Shown: piece after piece, positions 51,383 to 63,400 of the stretch | How the letters are laid out: every line of letters begins with the position of its first letter | How positions within the stretch are numbered: the first letter of the stretch is position 1 | From: Anaeromyces robustus | Lineage: Eukaryota; Neocallimastigomycota; Neocallimastigomycetes; Neocallimastigales; Neocallimastigaceae | DNA length: 64,000 nt | Assembly (NCBI GenBank): GCA_002104895.1 | Contig: MCFG01000115.1 | Span: 89,501 to 153,500, forward strand | Direction of reading: 5' to 3' | The notes under the pieces: model-generated | What the model was told of the DNA's origin: nothing | The model's database searches: none | Seen by the model: only the letters and a program-made list of their open reading frames with translations | Translations under genes and position numbers: made by a program

Positions 51383-51545
51383 GTATTAATAATAAAAATA
51401 TTATTTAATAAGGTTTTACCTTTTTGAGAATAATAAAGTATTAATAATAAAAATATTATTTAATAAGGTTTTCCTTTTTGAGAATAATAAAGTATTAATA
51501 ATAAAAATATTATTTAATAAGGTTTTCCTTTTTGAGAATAATAAA
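51383..51545 (+). repeat. 54-bp x3 direct repeat upstream of the dockerin xylanase
   Basis: GTATTAATAATAAAAATATT starts at 51383, 51438 and 51492; each unit continues through TTTAATAAGGTTTT and TTTTGAGAATAATAAAG. It ends about 525 bp before the xylanase start codon. Confidence 0.9.
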
Positions 51546-51748
51546 GATTAAGATATAAAAAATTAATACTTGGAAAATTTATAATAACACAACTTCAAGT
51601 TTATTTATTATAAAATTATTAAAACCATCATATAGTATTAATTTATTATATATATATTAAATTAAAAAGGTATATTAATTTTTTAATTTTTCCCATTACA
51701 AAAAATAAACATATTTTTCTTTACAAGGGAAAAAAGTATATATATAGA

Positions 51749-51805
51749 GTGAATTATCACAGAATTTTTTTTTTCCTCATATTATCAATCAATAGAAATT
51801 GATAA
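51749..51805 (+). promoter_or_regulatory. Upstream block shared by both xylanase genes, copy 1
   Basis: GAATTATCACAGAATTTTTT, T-run, then CATATTATCAATCAATAG. A related block (GAATTATCCTAAAATTTTTT, then GTATTATCTATCAATTGATA) lies at 55515-55565. Distances to the ATG are about 320 and 240 bp, so this may be a shared promoter or transcript start. Confidence 0.5.
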
Positions 51806-52019
51806 TTAATAAAATAAAAAATATAGAGTATTTTTTAATAAAATATTATTAAAAAATTCAAAGAATTTGCATTTTTAGTAAATAAAAAAAATAAAAAAAA
51901 AATAAAAAAATAAAGAATAAAAAAAATAAAAGATAAAAAAAATAAAAAATAAAGAATAAAAAATAAAAAATAAAAATAAAATTAAAATTAAAATTAATTA
52001 AAATAAAATAAACCTATTA

Positions 52020-52040
52020 CAAATATTGATTATTTGTTAA
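52020..52040 (+). promoter_or_regulatory. Conserved 21-bp leader block, copy 1
   Basis: CAAATATTGATTATTTGTTA occurs here and at 55732-55752. In copy 1 it lies 31 bp before the ATG, in copy 2 directly before it. Most likely kept from the gene duplication. Confidence 0.6.
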
Positions 52041-52071
52041 TTAATAAAAAAAAGAAATACAAAAAAAGAAA

Positions 52072-53898
52072 ATGAAATTATCAACTGCTTTAGCTATTAT
52101 TGCAGCAGCTGCTTCTGCAAATGGTTATGAACTCTTAAGAGATTATTCTAAGGGTTTCAGAATTGGTGCTGCTACTAACACTATTCACTACAGTAATTCT
52201 AACTATAACAATGCTATGAAAGCTTTCAATTATATGGTTGCTGAAAATGCTTGTAAATTTGTTAGTATTCAAGGTACCAAGGGAAAATTCAACTTTAATG
52301 ATTGTGATAATCATTTAAAGAAAGCTCAAGAATTAGGTATGGATTTCAGAGGTCATGCTTTAGTTTGGCATAGTATGGCCCCAAAATGGCTTGAAAACGA
52401 AGATGCAAATACTATGAAAAACTCTATAATTAATCATATTACTACTGTATTAAAGCATTATGAAGGAAAAATTGATACTTGGGATGTAGTTAATGAAGCT
52501 ATTGATGATAGTTCTAATGGTAATGGATGGAATATGCGTAAATCCTTCCTTTACAATAAAGTTCCAAACTTTATTGATATTGCTTTCCAAACTGCTCGTC
52601 AAGTATCTCCAAAAACTAAACTTTTCTATAATGATTATAATACTGAAGGTATTTGGGGAAAGAGTGAATCTGTTTACCAATTTGTTGCTGATTTAAAGAA
52701 ACGTAATATTCCAATTGATGGTGTTGGTATTCAATATCACGTTAGTCTTGAAAATAATCCACGTTTCGACAAAATTAATGATTTAATTAGTCGTTATTGT
52801 AAATTAGGTGTTGAAGTTCACATTACTGAAATGGATGTCAGTTGTGACAAAAACTGTTGGGCCAGTGATGTTGAACAACAACAAGGTAAAGTTTTTACTA
52901 ATGCTTTACAAGCTTGTCTTAACAATTCTTGTTGTACCGGTTTCCTTGTTTGGGGTATTGGTGATAACGATAGTTGGATTGGTGGTGATAAGAAAGGTTT
53001 ACTTTTCAATTCCAATTACCAACCAAAGTCTCAATACACTGCTGTCTTAAATCTCTTAAAATCTACTACTGCTGCTTCTCTTGGTAATGGTGGTGGTAAC
53101 ACTGGTAATGGTGGTAATGGTGGTAGCACTACACCACAACAACCATCTGAAGACATTACTAAGAAAGCTGTTAAACTTGATAATGGTAACTATTACATTA
53201 AGAATCCAAATTCTGGTAAATATCTTAGAGTAGGTAAAGCTGGTAACAGCCAAAATGTTGTTATTGGTTCCTCAGCTCAAAAATGGAAGCTTACTAACAC
53301 CGACGATGGATATATTACTTTAGTTAGTGAACTCGGAAATTACATGATCGATGTAGCAAATGGTAGTGGTGAAAATAACGCTAATGTTCAAATCTATGAT
53401 GCTTATGGAGGAGATGCTCAAAAATTCGTTCTTTTAAAGACTTCTCAATCCAACACTTACGTTATTGCTACTAAAGCAAGTAATGGATACAGAGTTCTTG
53501 ATATTGAAAAGAATGGTACTGCTGAAGGTAGTAATGTTTTACAATGGGATAACCAAGAAAAGGCTAATCAATTTTGGGTTTTCGAAAAGGTTAATGATAA
53601 TAACAATGGAGGTAATAACCAAAATCAAGAAGATACTTGTTGGTCTACCTCATTAGGCTATCCATGTTGTAAATCATGTAATACTTCAGCCGTTTTCGAA
53701 GATAATGATGGTAAATGGGGTATTGAAAACGATGACTGGTGTGGTATTCCAAAGAGTTGTTCTTCAAGCACTAGTTGTATTGGTGCACAAGGTTACCCAT
53801 GTTGTAAGACTACCTGTTCCGTCTTCTCTACTGATAGTGATGGTAAATGGGGTATTGAAAACGACAATTGGTGTTTAATTGATAGTTCTAAATGCTAA
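52072..53898 (+). CDS. GH10 endo-1,4-beta-xylanase with lectin-like module and two fungal dockerins
   Basis: Secreted xylan-degrading enzyme, 608 residues, one exon. Signal peptide [20 protein letters not shown]10 domain about 20-333: [34 protein letters not shown] with acid/base Glu142, [21 protein letters not shown], and HITEMDVSC with nucleophile Glu253. It also has several Cys pairs and [20 protein letters not shown] Gly/Asn linker follows (about 338-355), then a ricin-type beta-trefoil-like module (about 362-508; [35 protein letters not shown]). Two fungal dockerins (CBM10-like) end the protein: about 523-562 (SLGYPCC...[14 protein letters not shown]) and 567-606 (AQGYPCC...[14 protein letters not shown]). 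The dockerins predict attachment to a cellulosome scaffold. It is the upstream member of a tandem pair. Confidence 0.97.
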   Translation: MKLSTALAIIAAAASANGYELLRDYSKGFRIGAATNTIHYSNSNYNNAMKAFNYMVAENACKFVSIQGTKGKFNFNDCDNHLKKAQELGMDFRGHALVWHSMAPKWLENEDANTMKNSIINHITTVLKHYEGKIDTWDVVNEAIDDSSNGNGWNMRKSFLYNKVPNFIDIAFQTARQVSPKTKLFYNDYNTEGIWGKSESVYQFVADLKKRNIPIDGVGIQYHVSLENNPRFDKINDLISRYCKLGVEVHITEMDVSCDKNCWASDVEQQQGKVFTNALQACLNNSCCTGFLVWGIGDNDSWIGGDKKGLLFNSNYQPKSQYTAVLNLLKSTTAASLGNGGGNTGNGGNGGSTTPQQPSEDITKKAVKLDNGNYYIKNPNSGKYLRVGKAGNSQNVVIGSSAQKWKLTNTDDGYITLVSELGNYMIDVANGSGENNANVQIYDAYGGDAQKFVLLKTSQSNTYVIATKASNGYRVLDIEKNGTAEGSNVLQWDNQEKANQFWVFEKVNDNNNGGNNQNQEDTCWSTSLGYPCCKSCNTSAVFEDNDGKWGIENDDWCGIPKSCSSSTSCIGAQGYPCCKTTCSVFSTDSDGKWGIENDNWCLIDSSKC

Positions 53899-55514
53899 AT
53901 ACAGTAGCATAAAATATAAACAATAATATAGATATAAATAAATAATATAAATAATAATAAAAAAAAAAAAAAATAGAAAAAGTATTTTTATATAAAAATG
54001 ATATAAAAATACAAAAAATTCAAAAAATTCAAAAATTCGAATTACATATATATATATATTATACGTTTAACAATAAAAAAATTAAAAATTTAAATATATT
54101 TTAAAAAAAATGTAAATATATTATTTATTTGAAAACGAATAGGTAATATATATAAAAAATTAAAAATATAAAAATAAATAAAAAAATTAAAAAAATATAA
54201 AATATAAAATAAATAAAAACAATTAAAAAATATAAAATTTGTGGGTTAAATATATAATTAAAATTTTTGGGTTAAATATATAATTATTAATTAAATTTGT
54301 GGGTTAAATATAATAAAAAGTTATGTTTCCTTAAATATTAATTTATATTAATAAAATATATTTTTCAATTGAACTTATTAAAAAATATTTATTTTTATTT
54401 CTAATTTAATTATAAAAATTAGAATCATCAACAAATAAAAACGATTTAAATATATTATATATATTATAAAATATATTGTTTTACAAATGTTAAATATGCT
54501 CAAAATATGAAATATTAGTTTTTTTTTTTTTTGTTTTTTTATTTTTTTTTCTTTTTTTTTTTGTTTTGTTTTGTTTTATTTTGTTTATATATATTAATAT
54601 ATTACTAATAAAGAATAAGAGATCATTTAATTATTAAATATATGTAGAATATATCATATTTAATCTAAATAATACATTATGTTTTTAAAAATGAGGCTTA
54701 CATTATTTAATCAATGATATATTTAAACTTTCACAACAAAATTATTAGTATTTATAATTTAATTTTTATCTCAACAAAGACTTCCATTTTATCATTTTTT
54801 TAATAATAAAACATTTTAAAAAATAAAAAAAAAATAAAATATTAAATATGATGTAATAAAAAATAATAAAAAATATGGGCATCAAAAGACTTAATTAAGA
54901 TTTAATTAATTTAATTTAAACTCTTTATATTAAAATATGTAAATATGGTTATAAAAAATTCCTTATTAAGTAAAATCCCTTTAAAGCCTTAAAAAATAAT
55001 AAGTATTTTAAATATAAATTATAAAAAATAAAATTTATTAAAAATAAATTAAATTATTATATACAAAGTCATATATTATTAATAATAAAACAAAATAATT
55101 AAAAAAAAAAACATAATATTTACACAAAAGAATCATGTAAAATATATATCATTTTTTTTCATTTTTTTTAATTTAAATTTCATAAAAAAAAAAATTTTTT
55201 TTAGTATCCAAATAATATTAAATAAAGTTATTATCTAACTTTGGGTAATAATAAATTTTCCAAAAATTTTTATTCATTATGCTGATCACACAATAATTTA
55301 GTATTAAATTTTTTGTTTTTCCAAATATGTATATAAAGTTCATAATGTAACATTAACATAATAAATTACTCAAAAATTTAATTTATGATTCAACTCTATT
55401 AATTATAAAATTAGTATAAAGACTGTTTTAAATCATATCAATAATATTTCTTTTTTGTTACTGAAAAAAAAAAGATATTATTAAAATTTTCTTTTAAAAG
55501 TATAAATATAAATA

Positions 55515-55565
55515 GAATTATCCTAAAATTTTTTTTCTTTGTATTATCTATCAATTGATAATAAT
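55515..55565 (+). promoter_or_regulatory. Upstream block shared by both xylanase genes, copy 2
   Basis: Related to 51749-51805: GAATTATC, a T-run, then TATTATCTATCAATTGATAA. Kept although the sequence around it has drifted. Confidence 0.5.
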
Positions 55566-55731
55566 ATAATAATAGAAAAAAAATAGATTTTTTTTTCAGT
55601 TATTTACTTAATAAAAAATAAAAATAAAAATAAAAATAAAAATAAAAAAAAAATAAAAAAAAATAAAAAAAAAACTTACTATATAAATATAAAAAAATAA
55701 TAAAATTTATTAATATACAAAATCTTTTTTT

Positions 55732-55752
55732 CAAATATTGATTATTTGTTAA
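55732..55752 (+). promoter_or_regulatory. Conserved 21-bp leader block, copy 2
   Basis: CAAATATTGATTATTTGTTA, directly before the second xylanase ATG at 55754; identical to 52020-52039. Confidence 0.6.
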
Positions 55753-55753
55753 A

Positions 55754-57274
55754 ATGAAATTATTAAATGCTTTAACTATTATTGCAGCTGCTGCTTCTGC
55801 AAATGGTTATGAACTCTTAAGAAATTATTCTAAGGGTTTCAGAATTGGTGCTGCTACTAACACTATTCACTATAGTAATTCTAACTATAACAATGCTATG
55901 AAAGCTTTCAACTATATGGTTGCTGAAAATGCTTGTAAATTTGTTAGTATTCAAGGTAATAAGGGTCAATTTAACTTTAATGATTGTGATAATCATTTAA
56001 AGAAAGCTCAAGAATTAGGTATGGATTTCAGAGGTCATGCTTTAATTTGGCATAGTATGGCTCCACAATGGCTTGAATATGAAGATGCAAATACTATGAA
56101 AAACTCTATAATTAATCATATTACTACTGTTTTAAAGCATTATGAAGGAAAAATTGATACTTGGGATGTAGTTAATGAAGCTATTGATGATAGTTCTAAT
56201 GGTAATGGATGGAATATGCGTAAATCCTTCCTTTACAATAAAGTTCCAAACTTTATTGATATTGCTTTCCAAACTGCTCGTCAAGTATCTCCAAGAACTA
56301 AACTTTTCTATAATGATTATAATACTGAAGGTATTTGGGGAAAGAGTGAATCTGTTTACCAATTTGTTGCTGACTTAAAAAGACGTAACATTCCAATTGA
56401 TGGTGTTGGTATTCAGTATCATGTTAGTCTTGAAAATAATCCACGCTTCGACAAAATTAATGATTTAATTAGCCGTTATTGTAAATTAGGTGTTGAAGTT
56501 CACATTACTGAAATGGATGTCAGTTGTGACAGAAATTGTTGGGCCAGTGATGTTGAACAACAACAAGGTAAAGTTTTCACTAATGCTTTACAAGCTTGTC
56601 TTAACAATTCTTGTTGTACCGGTTTCCTTGTTTGGGGTATTGGTGATAACGATAGTTGGATTGGTGGTGATAAGAAAGGTTTACTTTTCGATTCCAATTA
56701 CCAACCAAAGTCTCAATATACTGCTGTCTTAAATCTCTTAAAATCTACTACTGCCGCTTCTCTTGGTGGTAATGGTGGTAATAGTGGTTACGGTGGTAAT
56801 GGTGGTAACAATAATTATCAACCACCACAAAGTAGCAGTGGTAATTCTGTTACACTTTCCGATGGTTATTACTACATTAAGAATACCGCTTCTGGTAAAT
56901 ATCTTAGAGTTAATAGAGCAGGATCTGGTGAAAATGTTGTTATTGGTTCAAATCGTCAAAGTTGGAAACTTACTAACATGGGTGATGGATACATTACTTT
57001 AGTTAGTAGTCTTGGTGAATATATGATTGATGTATACAGAGGTGATGGATCAAATGGTGTCAATATTCAAATCTATAATGCCTATGCTGGAGATGCTCAA
57101 AAGTTTGTTATTTTGAAAACTTCTCAATCTAATGTATATGTTATCGCTTCAAAGGTTAGTAATGGTTATAGAGTTCTTGATGTTGAAGGTAACGCTACTG
57201 GTGAAAATAGTAATGTTTTACAATGGGATAACCAAGAAAAGGGTAACCAAATGTGGGTTTTCGAAAGAGCTTAA
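55754..57274 (+). CDS. GH10 endo-1,4-beta-xylanase with lectin-like module, no dockerin
   Basis: Tandem paralogue of the previous gene, 506 residues, one exon. Signal peptide [18 protein letters not shown]. The GH10 domain (about 20-333) differs from its neighbour at roughly a dozen positions only and keeps acid/base Glu142 ([10 protein letters not shown]) and nucleophile Glu253 (HITEMDV). A longer Gly/Asn/Tyr linker and a ricin-type module (about 362-506; [38 protein letters not shown]) follow. This module is clearly more diverged than the catalytic one. The protein stops at the end of the module, where the paralogue continues into dockerins; no dockerin remnant is visible downstream. Predicted to be a free secreted enzyme rather than a cellulosome component. 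Confidence 0.97.
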   Translation: MKLLNALTIIAAAASANGYELLRNYSKGFRIGAATNTIHYSNSNYNNAMKAFNYMVAENACKFVSIQGNKGQFNFNDCDNHLKKAQELGMDFRGHALIWHSMAPQWLEYEDANTMKNSIINHITTVLKHYEGKIDTWDVVNEAIDDSSNGNGWNMRKSFLYNKVPNFIDIAFQTARQVSPRTKLFYNDYNTEGIWGKSESVYQFVADLKRRNIPIDGVGIQYHVSLENNPRFDKINDLISRYCKLGVEVHITEMDVSCDRNCWASDVEQQQGKVFTNALQACLNNSCCTGFLVWGIGDNDSWIGGDKKGLLFDSNYQPKSQYTAVLNLLKSTTAASLGGNGGNSGYGGNGGNNNYQPPQSSSGNSVTLSDGYYYIKNTASGKYLRVNRAGSGENVVIGSNRQSWKLTNMGDGYITLVSSLGEYMIDVYRGDGSNGVNIQIYNAYAGDAQKFVILKTSQSNVYVIASKVSNGYRVLDVEGNATGENSNVLQWDNQEKGNQMWVFERA

Positions 57275-58975
57275 ATAAATAACTAAAAAAAAAAAAAAAT
57301 AAAAAATATATAAATTAATATATTTAATTTATATGTTTAAATATTTATATATAATTTTATTTTTTATTTATTTATTTATTATTTATTTGAACAAACAAAT
57401 AAATAATAAATAATTTATAAAATATTATATATATTTACATAATAATTATACTAAATAATCATAATATATATTAAAATTGAATAAACAATTAAATATATAT
57501 AAATATAGAAAAAAAACTTCTTTACATTTATTTGTTTATTTAGTATAACTATTTTAAATTGTATATATATACACGTAACACATAAACATATATTTATTTT
57601 TATTAGAAAAAATATAAATAAAAAACACAAAAAAAATTTAAAAAAAATTAAAATTATATAAATATATAAAAAAAAATAAAATAAAAAAAGAAAATAAAAA
57701 AAATAAAAATAAAATAATATAAAAAAAACCGTCAAAACAAAACAAAAACCCAAAACAAAAAAAAAACGTCAAAACAAAACGTCAATACAAAACAAAAACT
57801 CAAAACAATATAAAAATATAAAACTAAAAAAAAAAAAAACGTTAAAACAAAAACTCTCTATTTACAGTGACTTTAAAAAAATTAAATAAAATAAAATAAA
57901 AAAAATAAATAAATAATTATTAAAAATACATATTAAAAAGAAAATAATATTATTTTTTATAATAAAAGAATTTTCTGTGTAGATTTATTTATTATTTTAT
58001 TTTCTATTAGTTTTGTATTATTTTTCATTTTTTTCGTTTTATTTTTTTTCTATTTCACTATTGAATATCTCTCTTTTTTTTTTTTTTTTCAAAATAAAAA
58101 AGTTTTTTATATTTAATAACTAATAACTGAACAGTATAAAAAAAAAGTTTCAATATAATTTCGTACTATAATAATAAAAAAAACTTGAATTAAAGTTCTT
58201 TTCAATCAATAAAAAATTTAATTTATATATATTAAAATATTATTTAAATTTGTATGAAAAATTAAAAAAAATCTTTTGTAAATCATTGAACGGTAGTTTT
58301 TTTTACTCCCACTAAATATTTTATTAAAAAAATTAATAATCTATTTAATATATAAAAAAATAAACAAAATTAATAGGAAAAAAAAGTTTATAAAATATTA
58401 ATAAAATAATACAGAATTAAATACAGAATTAAAATGAAAATAATTGGTATAAAATATGATTATAATATGTAACCCATTATATGATTTCAAGGCTTTTACA
58501 TTTTTGATAATAAAATAGGAAAAAAAAATTTTTTTTTTAACTCTTCTTTATTTTTTATTTTTTTTTTTTTCTTAGCCAATAATAATTTTTGTTTTTTTTG
58601 TTTAAACATATAAATTTTATATATATAATATTGTATAAAATAATAAATTATACAAAAAAGTTAGTTTACTTTAAAATAATATTTCAATTTTAATTATTAA
58701 AATATAACTGTCTGTCATAAAAAAAATTGTAACAAAATAAATAATTGTTAAAGTAATAATTGTTAAAAAGAAATATAGTATTAAATATTATAAATATTTC
58801 TATTATTGATTCAATAATCTTTTTGAAAAATTATATGCCTAGTAAACTCAAATACATTTAATTAATAAAATTAAGAGAATGAGATTATATTGAATTAATA
58901 TTATTATCAATTTAAATTTTAATAAAATGCTACATAAAAATATTAAATGCATGTGATATCATAAAAATATGTAAA
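57275..58975. other. Intergenic region
   Basis: AT-rich 3' space with A-run-interrupted AAAACGTCAAAAC motifs at about 57725-57845 and T-runs near 58075 and 58555. No gene seen. Confidence 0.65.
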
Positions 58976-59220
58976 TTTTTTTTTTTTTTTTTTATGGCAC
59001 ACAATTTGTACGTCAACTTTATTGAATTTAAATATTAAAATACATGAATCATAAAAAAAACACATAATGAAAAAAAATGATACTAAAAAAAATAAAAACC
59101 AGTAAAATATTATAGATAATAATAGATAATACTGGAGGAAAAAAAGAAGTATAATAATATTTAAAAACAATAAATCCATACAGCCCTTAATTCTAAATAT
59201 AGAATTAAAGTAAAATTGAT

Positions 59221-60474
59221 CTATCCTATTCCACTAGGGTCGGAAATAGGATCGGCATTTGCCCTACTAGGCTGTCCTACTGTGTTATCAGCATTGACGT
59301 TCCTGGAGAGGTTGGTTTTAAATTTATTGAATAATATATGTTGTCTTTTACAGACAACAGGCATGATATCATTCAATAGAGCCGCAGATCGCAACAAGAA
59401 TGGGGATTTTGAATAAGTACCAGATTCAGTCTGACACTTAAACAAACATTCCCATTCCTTTTTGTATGGACTATTGTTAATTCTATCACTAAAACCATAA
59501 TCTCTACCACCAATTAAAAAAATATATATTCTATACCTATTAACTATTTTTTTACTACCTAATATATCTATATTACTTATACTATTATTACTACTTTTAT
59601 AACCCTTAACAATATTATTTATTCTATTATCCACACTAGGGTTATTACTGGTCCTAACTAAACTATTAAAAAGACTATCTAAAAAATAAAAAAAATTTCT
59701 ATCTAAATCAGAGAAGTGATCAATACGAAGATTTTTAAATAAGAAACAATTTATAAACCAATGATCAATTCTCTGATAACTGTCACAATGGAAACAACAT
59801 GAACAACAATTAGGACAAGAATTATTAATCATTTTAGCAGCTTTTGCAACTCTAGCATCGATTTTATATCCACATCTTGCCCTAAGTATCCACCGAAAAC
59901 CTTTGCTATATTCAGGAAATTCTAGATTAAGCTTTAAGTAACTTCTTGATTCTTCAAAGTTGTACAATTTATAAGTTTTAGCTTTAATTGATTTATCACT
60001 GTTCATGTCTCTGTCCCAATAGAATTCCATAATTTCTTTAGTAGAGGATGAAATATTGTTTAATTTATCATTTAATATTTTACTTTCTTTGTCCCAAGTC
60101 CATTTTCTTGTTGTAGCAACATTATTAACTATCTTTGAGATAATGCAGTTGGAGTCCTTCCACTTATTAAAACATCTAACCTGAGCTAAAGCACATTTAC
60201 CAGAAAGTGGAGGAATATTGAGTTCTTTTGAGATGCAATAAATAGAAACAAAAGAATTAGGTTTCGAGTAGCCTAAAATCCAATAAAAACCTTTGTTAAT
60301 TATTGTTTGTGTAGAACTAGTATTGTTTTTGTTAGAACCAAGCAAAGGCGCGTAATAGGAAACTTGTCCAATAACTTTTGCAGAGAATAAAGTTCTTTTA
60401 AGAGGAATAGGAATCAGATCATTTTTTAAAAAACCCTGAATTGAAAACAAAGCCTTACTAACTTTATTTTTCAT
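59221..60474 (-). CDS. LINE C-terminal part after the frameshift
   Basis: 417 codons from the first Met, but the conserved frame opens earlier (CYTYLGVPFHKTLDLKFVIS at about 60535-60477), so this is the continuation of the upstream LINE ORF and not a separate protein. It holds the RT thumb (KALFSIQGFL, PLKRTLFSAKVIGQ), a connecting region with KWTWDKESK, and a Cys/His motif (CPNCCSCCFHCDSYQRIDHW) typical of LINE C-termini. It ends at TAG 59223-59221. Confidence 0.85.
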   Translation of the reverse strand: MKNKVSKALFSIQGFLKNDLIPIPLKRTLFSAKVIGQVSYYAPLLGSNKNNTSSTQTIINKGFYWILGYSKPNSFVSIYCISKELNIPPLSGKCALAQVRCFNKWKDSNCIISKIVNNVATTRKWTWDKESKILNDKLNNISSSTKEIMEFYWDRDMNSDKSIKAKTYKLYNFEESRSYLKLNLEFPEYSKGFRWILRARCGYKIDARVAKAAKMINNSCPNCCSCCFHCDSYQRIDHWFINCFLFKNLRIDHFSDLDRNFFYFLDSLFNSLVRTSNNPSVDNRINNIVKGYKSSNNSISNIDILGSKKIVNRYRIYIFLIGGRDYGFSDRINNSPYKKEWECLFKCQTESGTYSKSPFLLRSAALLNDIMPVVCKRQHILFNKFKTNLSRNVNADNTVGQPSRANADPISDPSGIG

Positions 60475-60497
60475 TTTACTAATAACGAATTTTAAAT

Positions 60498-63400
60498 CTA
60501 GAGTTTTGTGAAAGGGAACACCAAGGTAAGTATAACAATCTGTTTTAGGGATTGGATTCCTGTTAAATAAAAGGTAGGGTCCTCTCTAAGAATATATTCC
60601 GAATTTTCATGTCTAACAGCTAATGTGCCACATTTATTAATTCCAAAAGTCATCTCGTTGTCCTTAGCCCATTTACCAACTAAACGAAGAAGTTTGTTCA
60701 TACGAGATCTACTAGGGGCACAAAGAACAATATCATCAGCAAATAATCCTCCACAACAATATTCAGTATCTATTTTCACACCATTATGCAGGCAATCGTT
60801 GAAGATGTCGTTGATAAACAAATTAAAAAGTATAGGAGATAAGGGACATCCTTGTCGAACTCCTTTAAGTATTCTGAAAGAATCGGAAAATTGTCCATTA
60901 ATTTTAACACAAGCTTTGGAAGACAGATATAGGTTCTCCAAAAATTGAAAGCATTTTCCTTGTATACCAAGAGTATAAATTTTCGACAAGATGTTATATA
61001 TGGGCACAGAATCGTAAGCTTTTTTAAGGTCCAGAAAAGCTATATAAGTATCTTCCCCTTTGAATTTACGTCTTTGACAAATAGAAAGAATAGAGATATA
61101 AAGACTAATACATTCTTCCTTATTCCGAAAGCCAAATTGTTCTGGTCTGATGAATCCATGACTTATACCATATTCAGAAATTCTAGAAGCAATAATTTTC
61201 GAAAGAATCTTAATACCATTATTGATAAGTGAGATACCACGATAGTTATCACAATTAGAAAGATCGCCTTTTTTTGGAATAGAAACAATGGATGCATTAT
61301 TCCAAAAAATAGGAAAATCACCATTCCAAATACGATTAATTAAGAAACAGAAACAACTAAGACCAGCCGGAACATAGGAATCATTATTTACAGAGTCATT
61401 CGAAGAGGAATCAGGAATTAAAGCTTTATAAAATTCAATAGGGATACCATCGGGACCTGAGGCTTTAAAGTTAGGGATAGAAAGGATGGCCTTTTTGATT
61501 TCTTCAATGCTGATATCTTGGTTAATATCCCATACTATGTTATTTCCACTCTTTATACGATTAATAGCGGGAGAATTCTTCCAGAATTTTTTATTCATGC
61601 TATGTCCAGTAGAGTCATAACTAAGTTTCTTATAATAATTGCACCAAACATCTAATTGATCTTTAGTACTATACACTAAGTTATCTTGGTGGTCTCTGAT
61701 AGGATGAGGTATAAATAACTCCTGATTGTTATTTTTAATATTCTTCTTAATCCATGACCATGATTTTCTGCTGTCATTTTTTAAGGTAGCCTCGCAGCCT
61801 ACTTTAATCCAAAATAAATAGTTTTGTCTTCTAAATTCATTACATTTTTTATGAATAGATTGGCATAATTTATTATAAGATGCAACAAGGATAATAAATT
61901 GATTAGGTTCATAATCCAAATGGCTCTTTTTAATTTGTCGATACTTCAAGCTTTTGATTCTTTGAAGACAGTAAATATTACGTGACATATGGAACATTGA
62001 TTTCCTAATTTCAGTAGAAGATGTAATTTCAAGGTCCTCTGCAATTGAATTAGAAGTATTAATAAACTTATCAACTAGATCATCAATAGAAAGAGAAGGA
62101 TTATTAAAGATCTCATTATTTAAAATAGCAAACTTGTTATTGTCAACAATATCGTTTTTCATTTCCTTACAGCGAATTCTATTCCATTGAACAACCTTTT
62201 TTGGGTGAGTAAAGGAGAGATCAACAAAATTTTTCTTACAATATACTAACATTGGTTTATGATCAGAGACTGGGTGATAATCAATAAAGGAAGCATAAGA
62301 TATAAGGTTCAACATTTTATAATTAACCAAAGCATGATCAATATCTGAAGATAAATTACCTTGAACCCAAGAGATTCTTGAACTATTGAGAGGTAAAATT
62401 ATCCAACCATTAATCGGTGATATTTTTTCTTCAAGGTCCACTGTTTTCATGTTAAAATCCCCAACAAGAATAGAAGCATGATCACGATGAATATTAAGCC
62501 AATCAATAACTTCTGCTAAAGCACACTTCACTTGTGTAGAATGAGAGCTGACAGGGATATATACATTTCCAACAGAGCATTTAGAGTCGTATATATTATA
62601 ATTAGTTAAGGAAATAATGTAATTAAATGAATTCTCTTCAAGTATTGCTTGACAAGATTTATGATAACCTAAAAATAAACCTCTCATGCCTGGAATACTA
62701 TCAACGGCTCTTCTAACAAAATATCGGTAATTGGGAATAGTGACTTTACATGGTTGACTACTATTGGCACCAGAACCGTTCTTTGTTTCTTGAAAACAGA
62801 GAAAAAGAGGTTTGAATAATGTGATAAAGTATTCGATACTATCTTTCTTTTCGTGGTTCCATCCATTGGTATTCCAACTGAGACAAAAAGTAAACTTATC
62901 TTTGATAGAATTAAGAGTGTTGAGATTAGAGTGTATACTAACTAATGAGTTGCGTTGGAAAGAATCTGAAGTATTAGATTGTGAGGATGTTGTAGTAGAA
63001 TTACTTTGGTTATTAATTGAATCATTTAAGTTTGTTGTAGAATTTCTTTGGTTATTGATTGAATCATTTAAGTTTGTTGTAGACTTACTTTGGTTATTAA
63101 TTGAATCATTTAAGTTTGTTGTAGAATTACTTTGGTTATTAATTGAATCATTAAAGTTTGTTGAAGGAGAAAATAGTTGATTTCTGATCTGTTGAAGTGA
63201 CCTTTTACGAATATAATGAGTGCAATTACTATACGACAAGCTAGCATTTGAGATATATGATACAAATTTCTTTTTGAAATCATCGAATTTAAAGTCAGAT
63301 GATAAAACTTTGATCCTAAAATACCAACCTCTAGAACACATAGATCGTTTAACTGAAAGAATGTACTTGTTGAATTCCTTAAGATTTGATTCCAGAAAAT

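Larger units (their letters stand above)
48348..52071. repeat. Long intergenic region upstream of the xylanases
   Basis: No gene seen. Three tandem copies of about 46-58 bp (TATAACTATAGGAAAATAAA) lie at 48700-48845. A perfect 24-bp-stem hairpin lies at 49203-49254. AAT/ATT mosaics cover 50705-50850. Three copies of a 54-55 bp unit lie at 51383-51545. An A-rich stretch with AAAAAT units lies at 51885-52010. Confidence 0.8.
53899..55753. repeat. Spacer between the two xylanase genes
   Basis: No gene seen. Three copies of TGGGTTAAATATA lie at 54241-54312. T-rich and A-rich runs fill the rest. The last 240 bp carries the shared upstream blocks. Confidence 0.75.

Noticed and set aside
52450-53656. 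Several 60-80 codon frames on both strands inside the xylanase genes
   Set aside because: Shadows of the xylanase frame; their apparent conservation between paralogues comes from the real coding sequence.
59216-59416. Forward-strand 66-codon frame over the LINE end
   Set aside because: Shadow of the LINE reading frame on the opposite strand.
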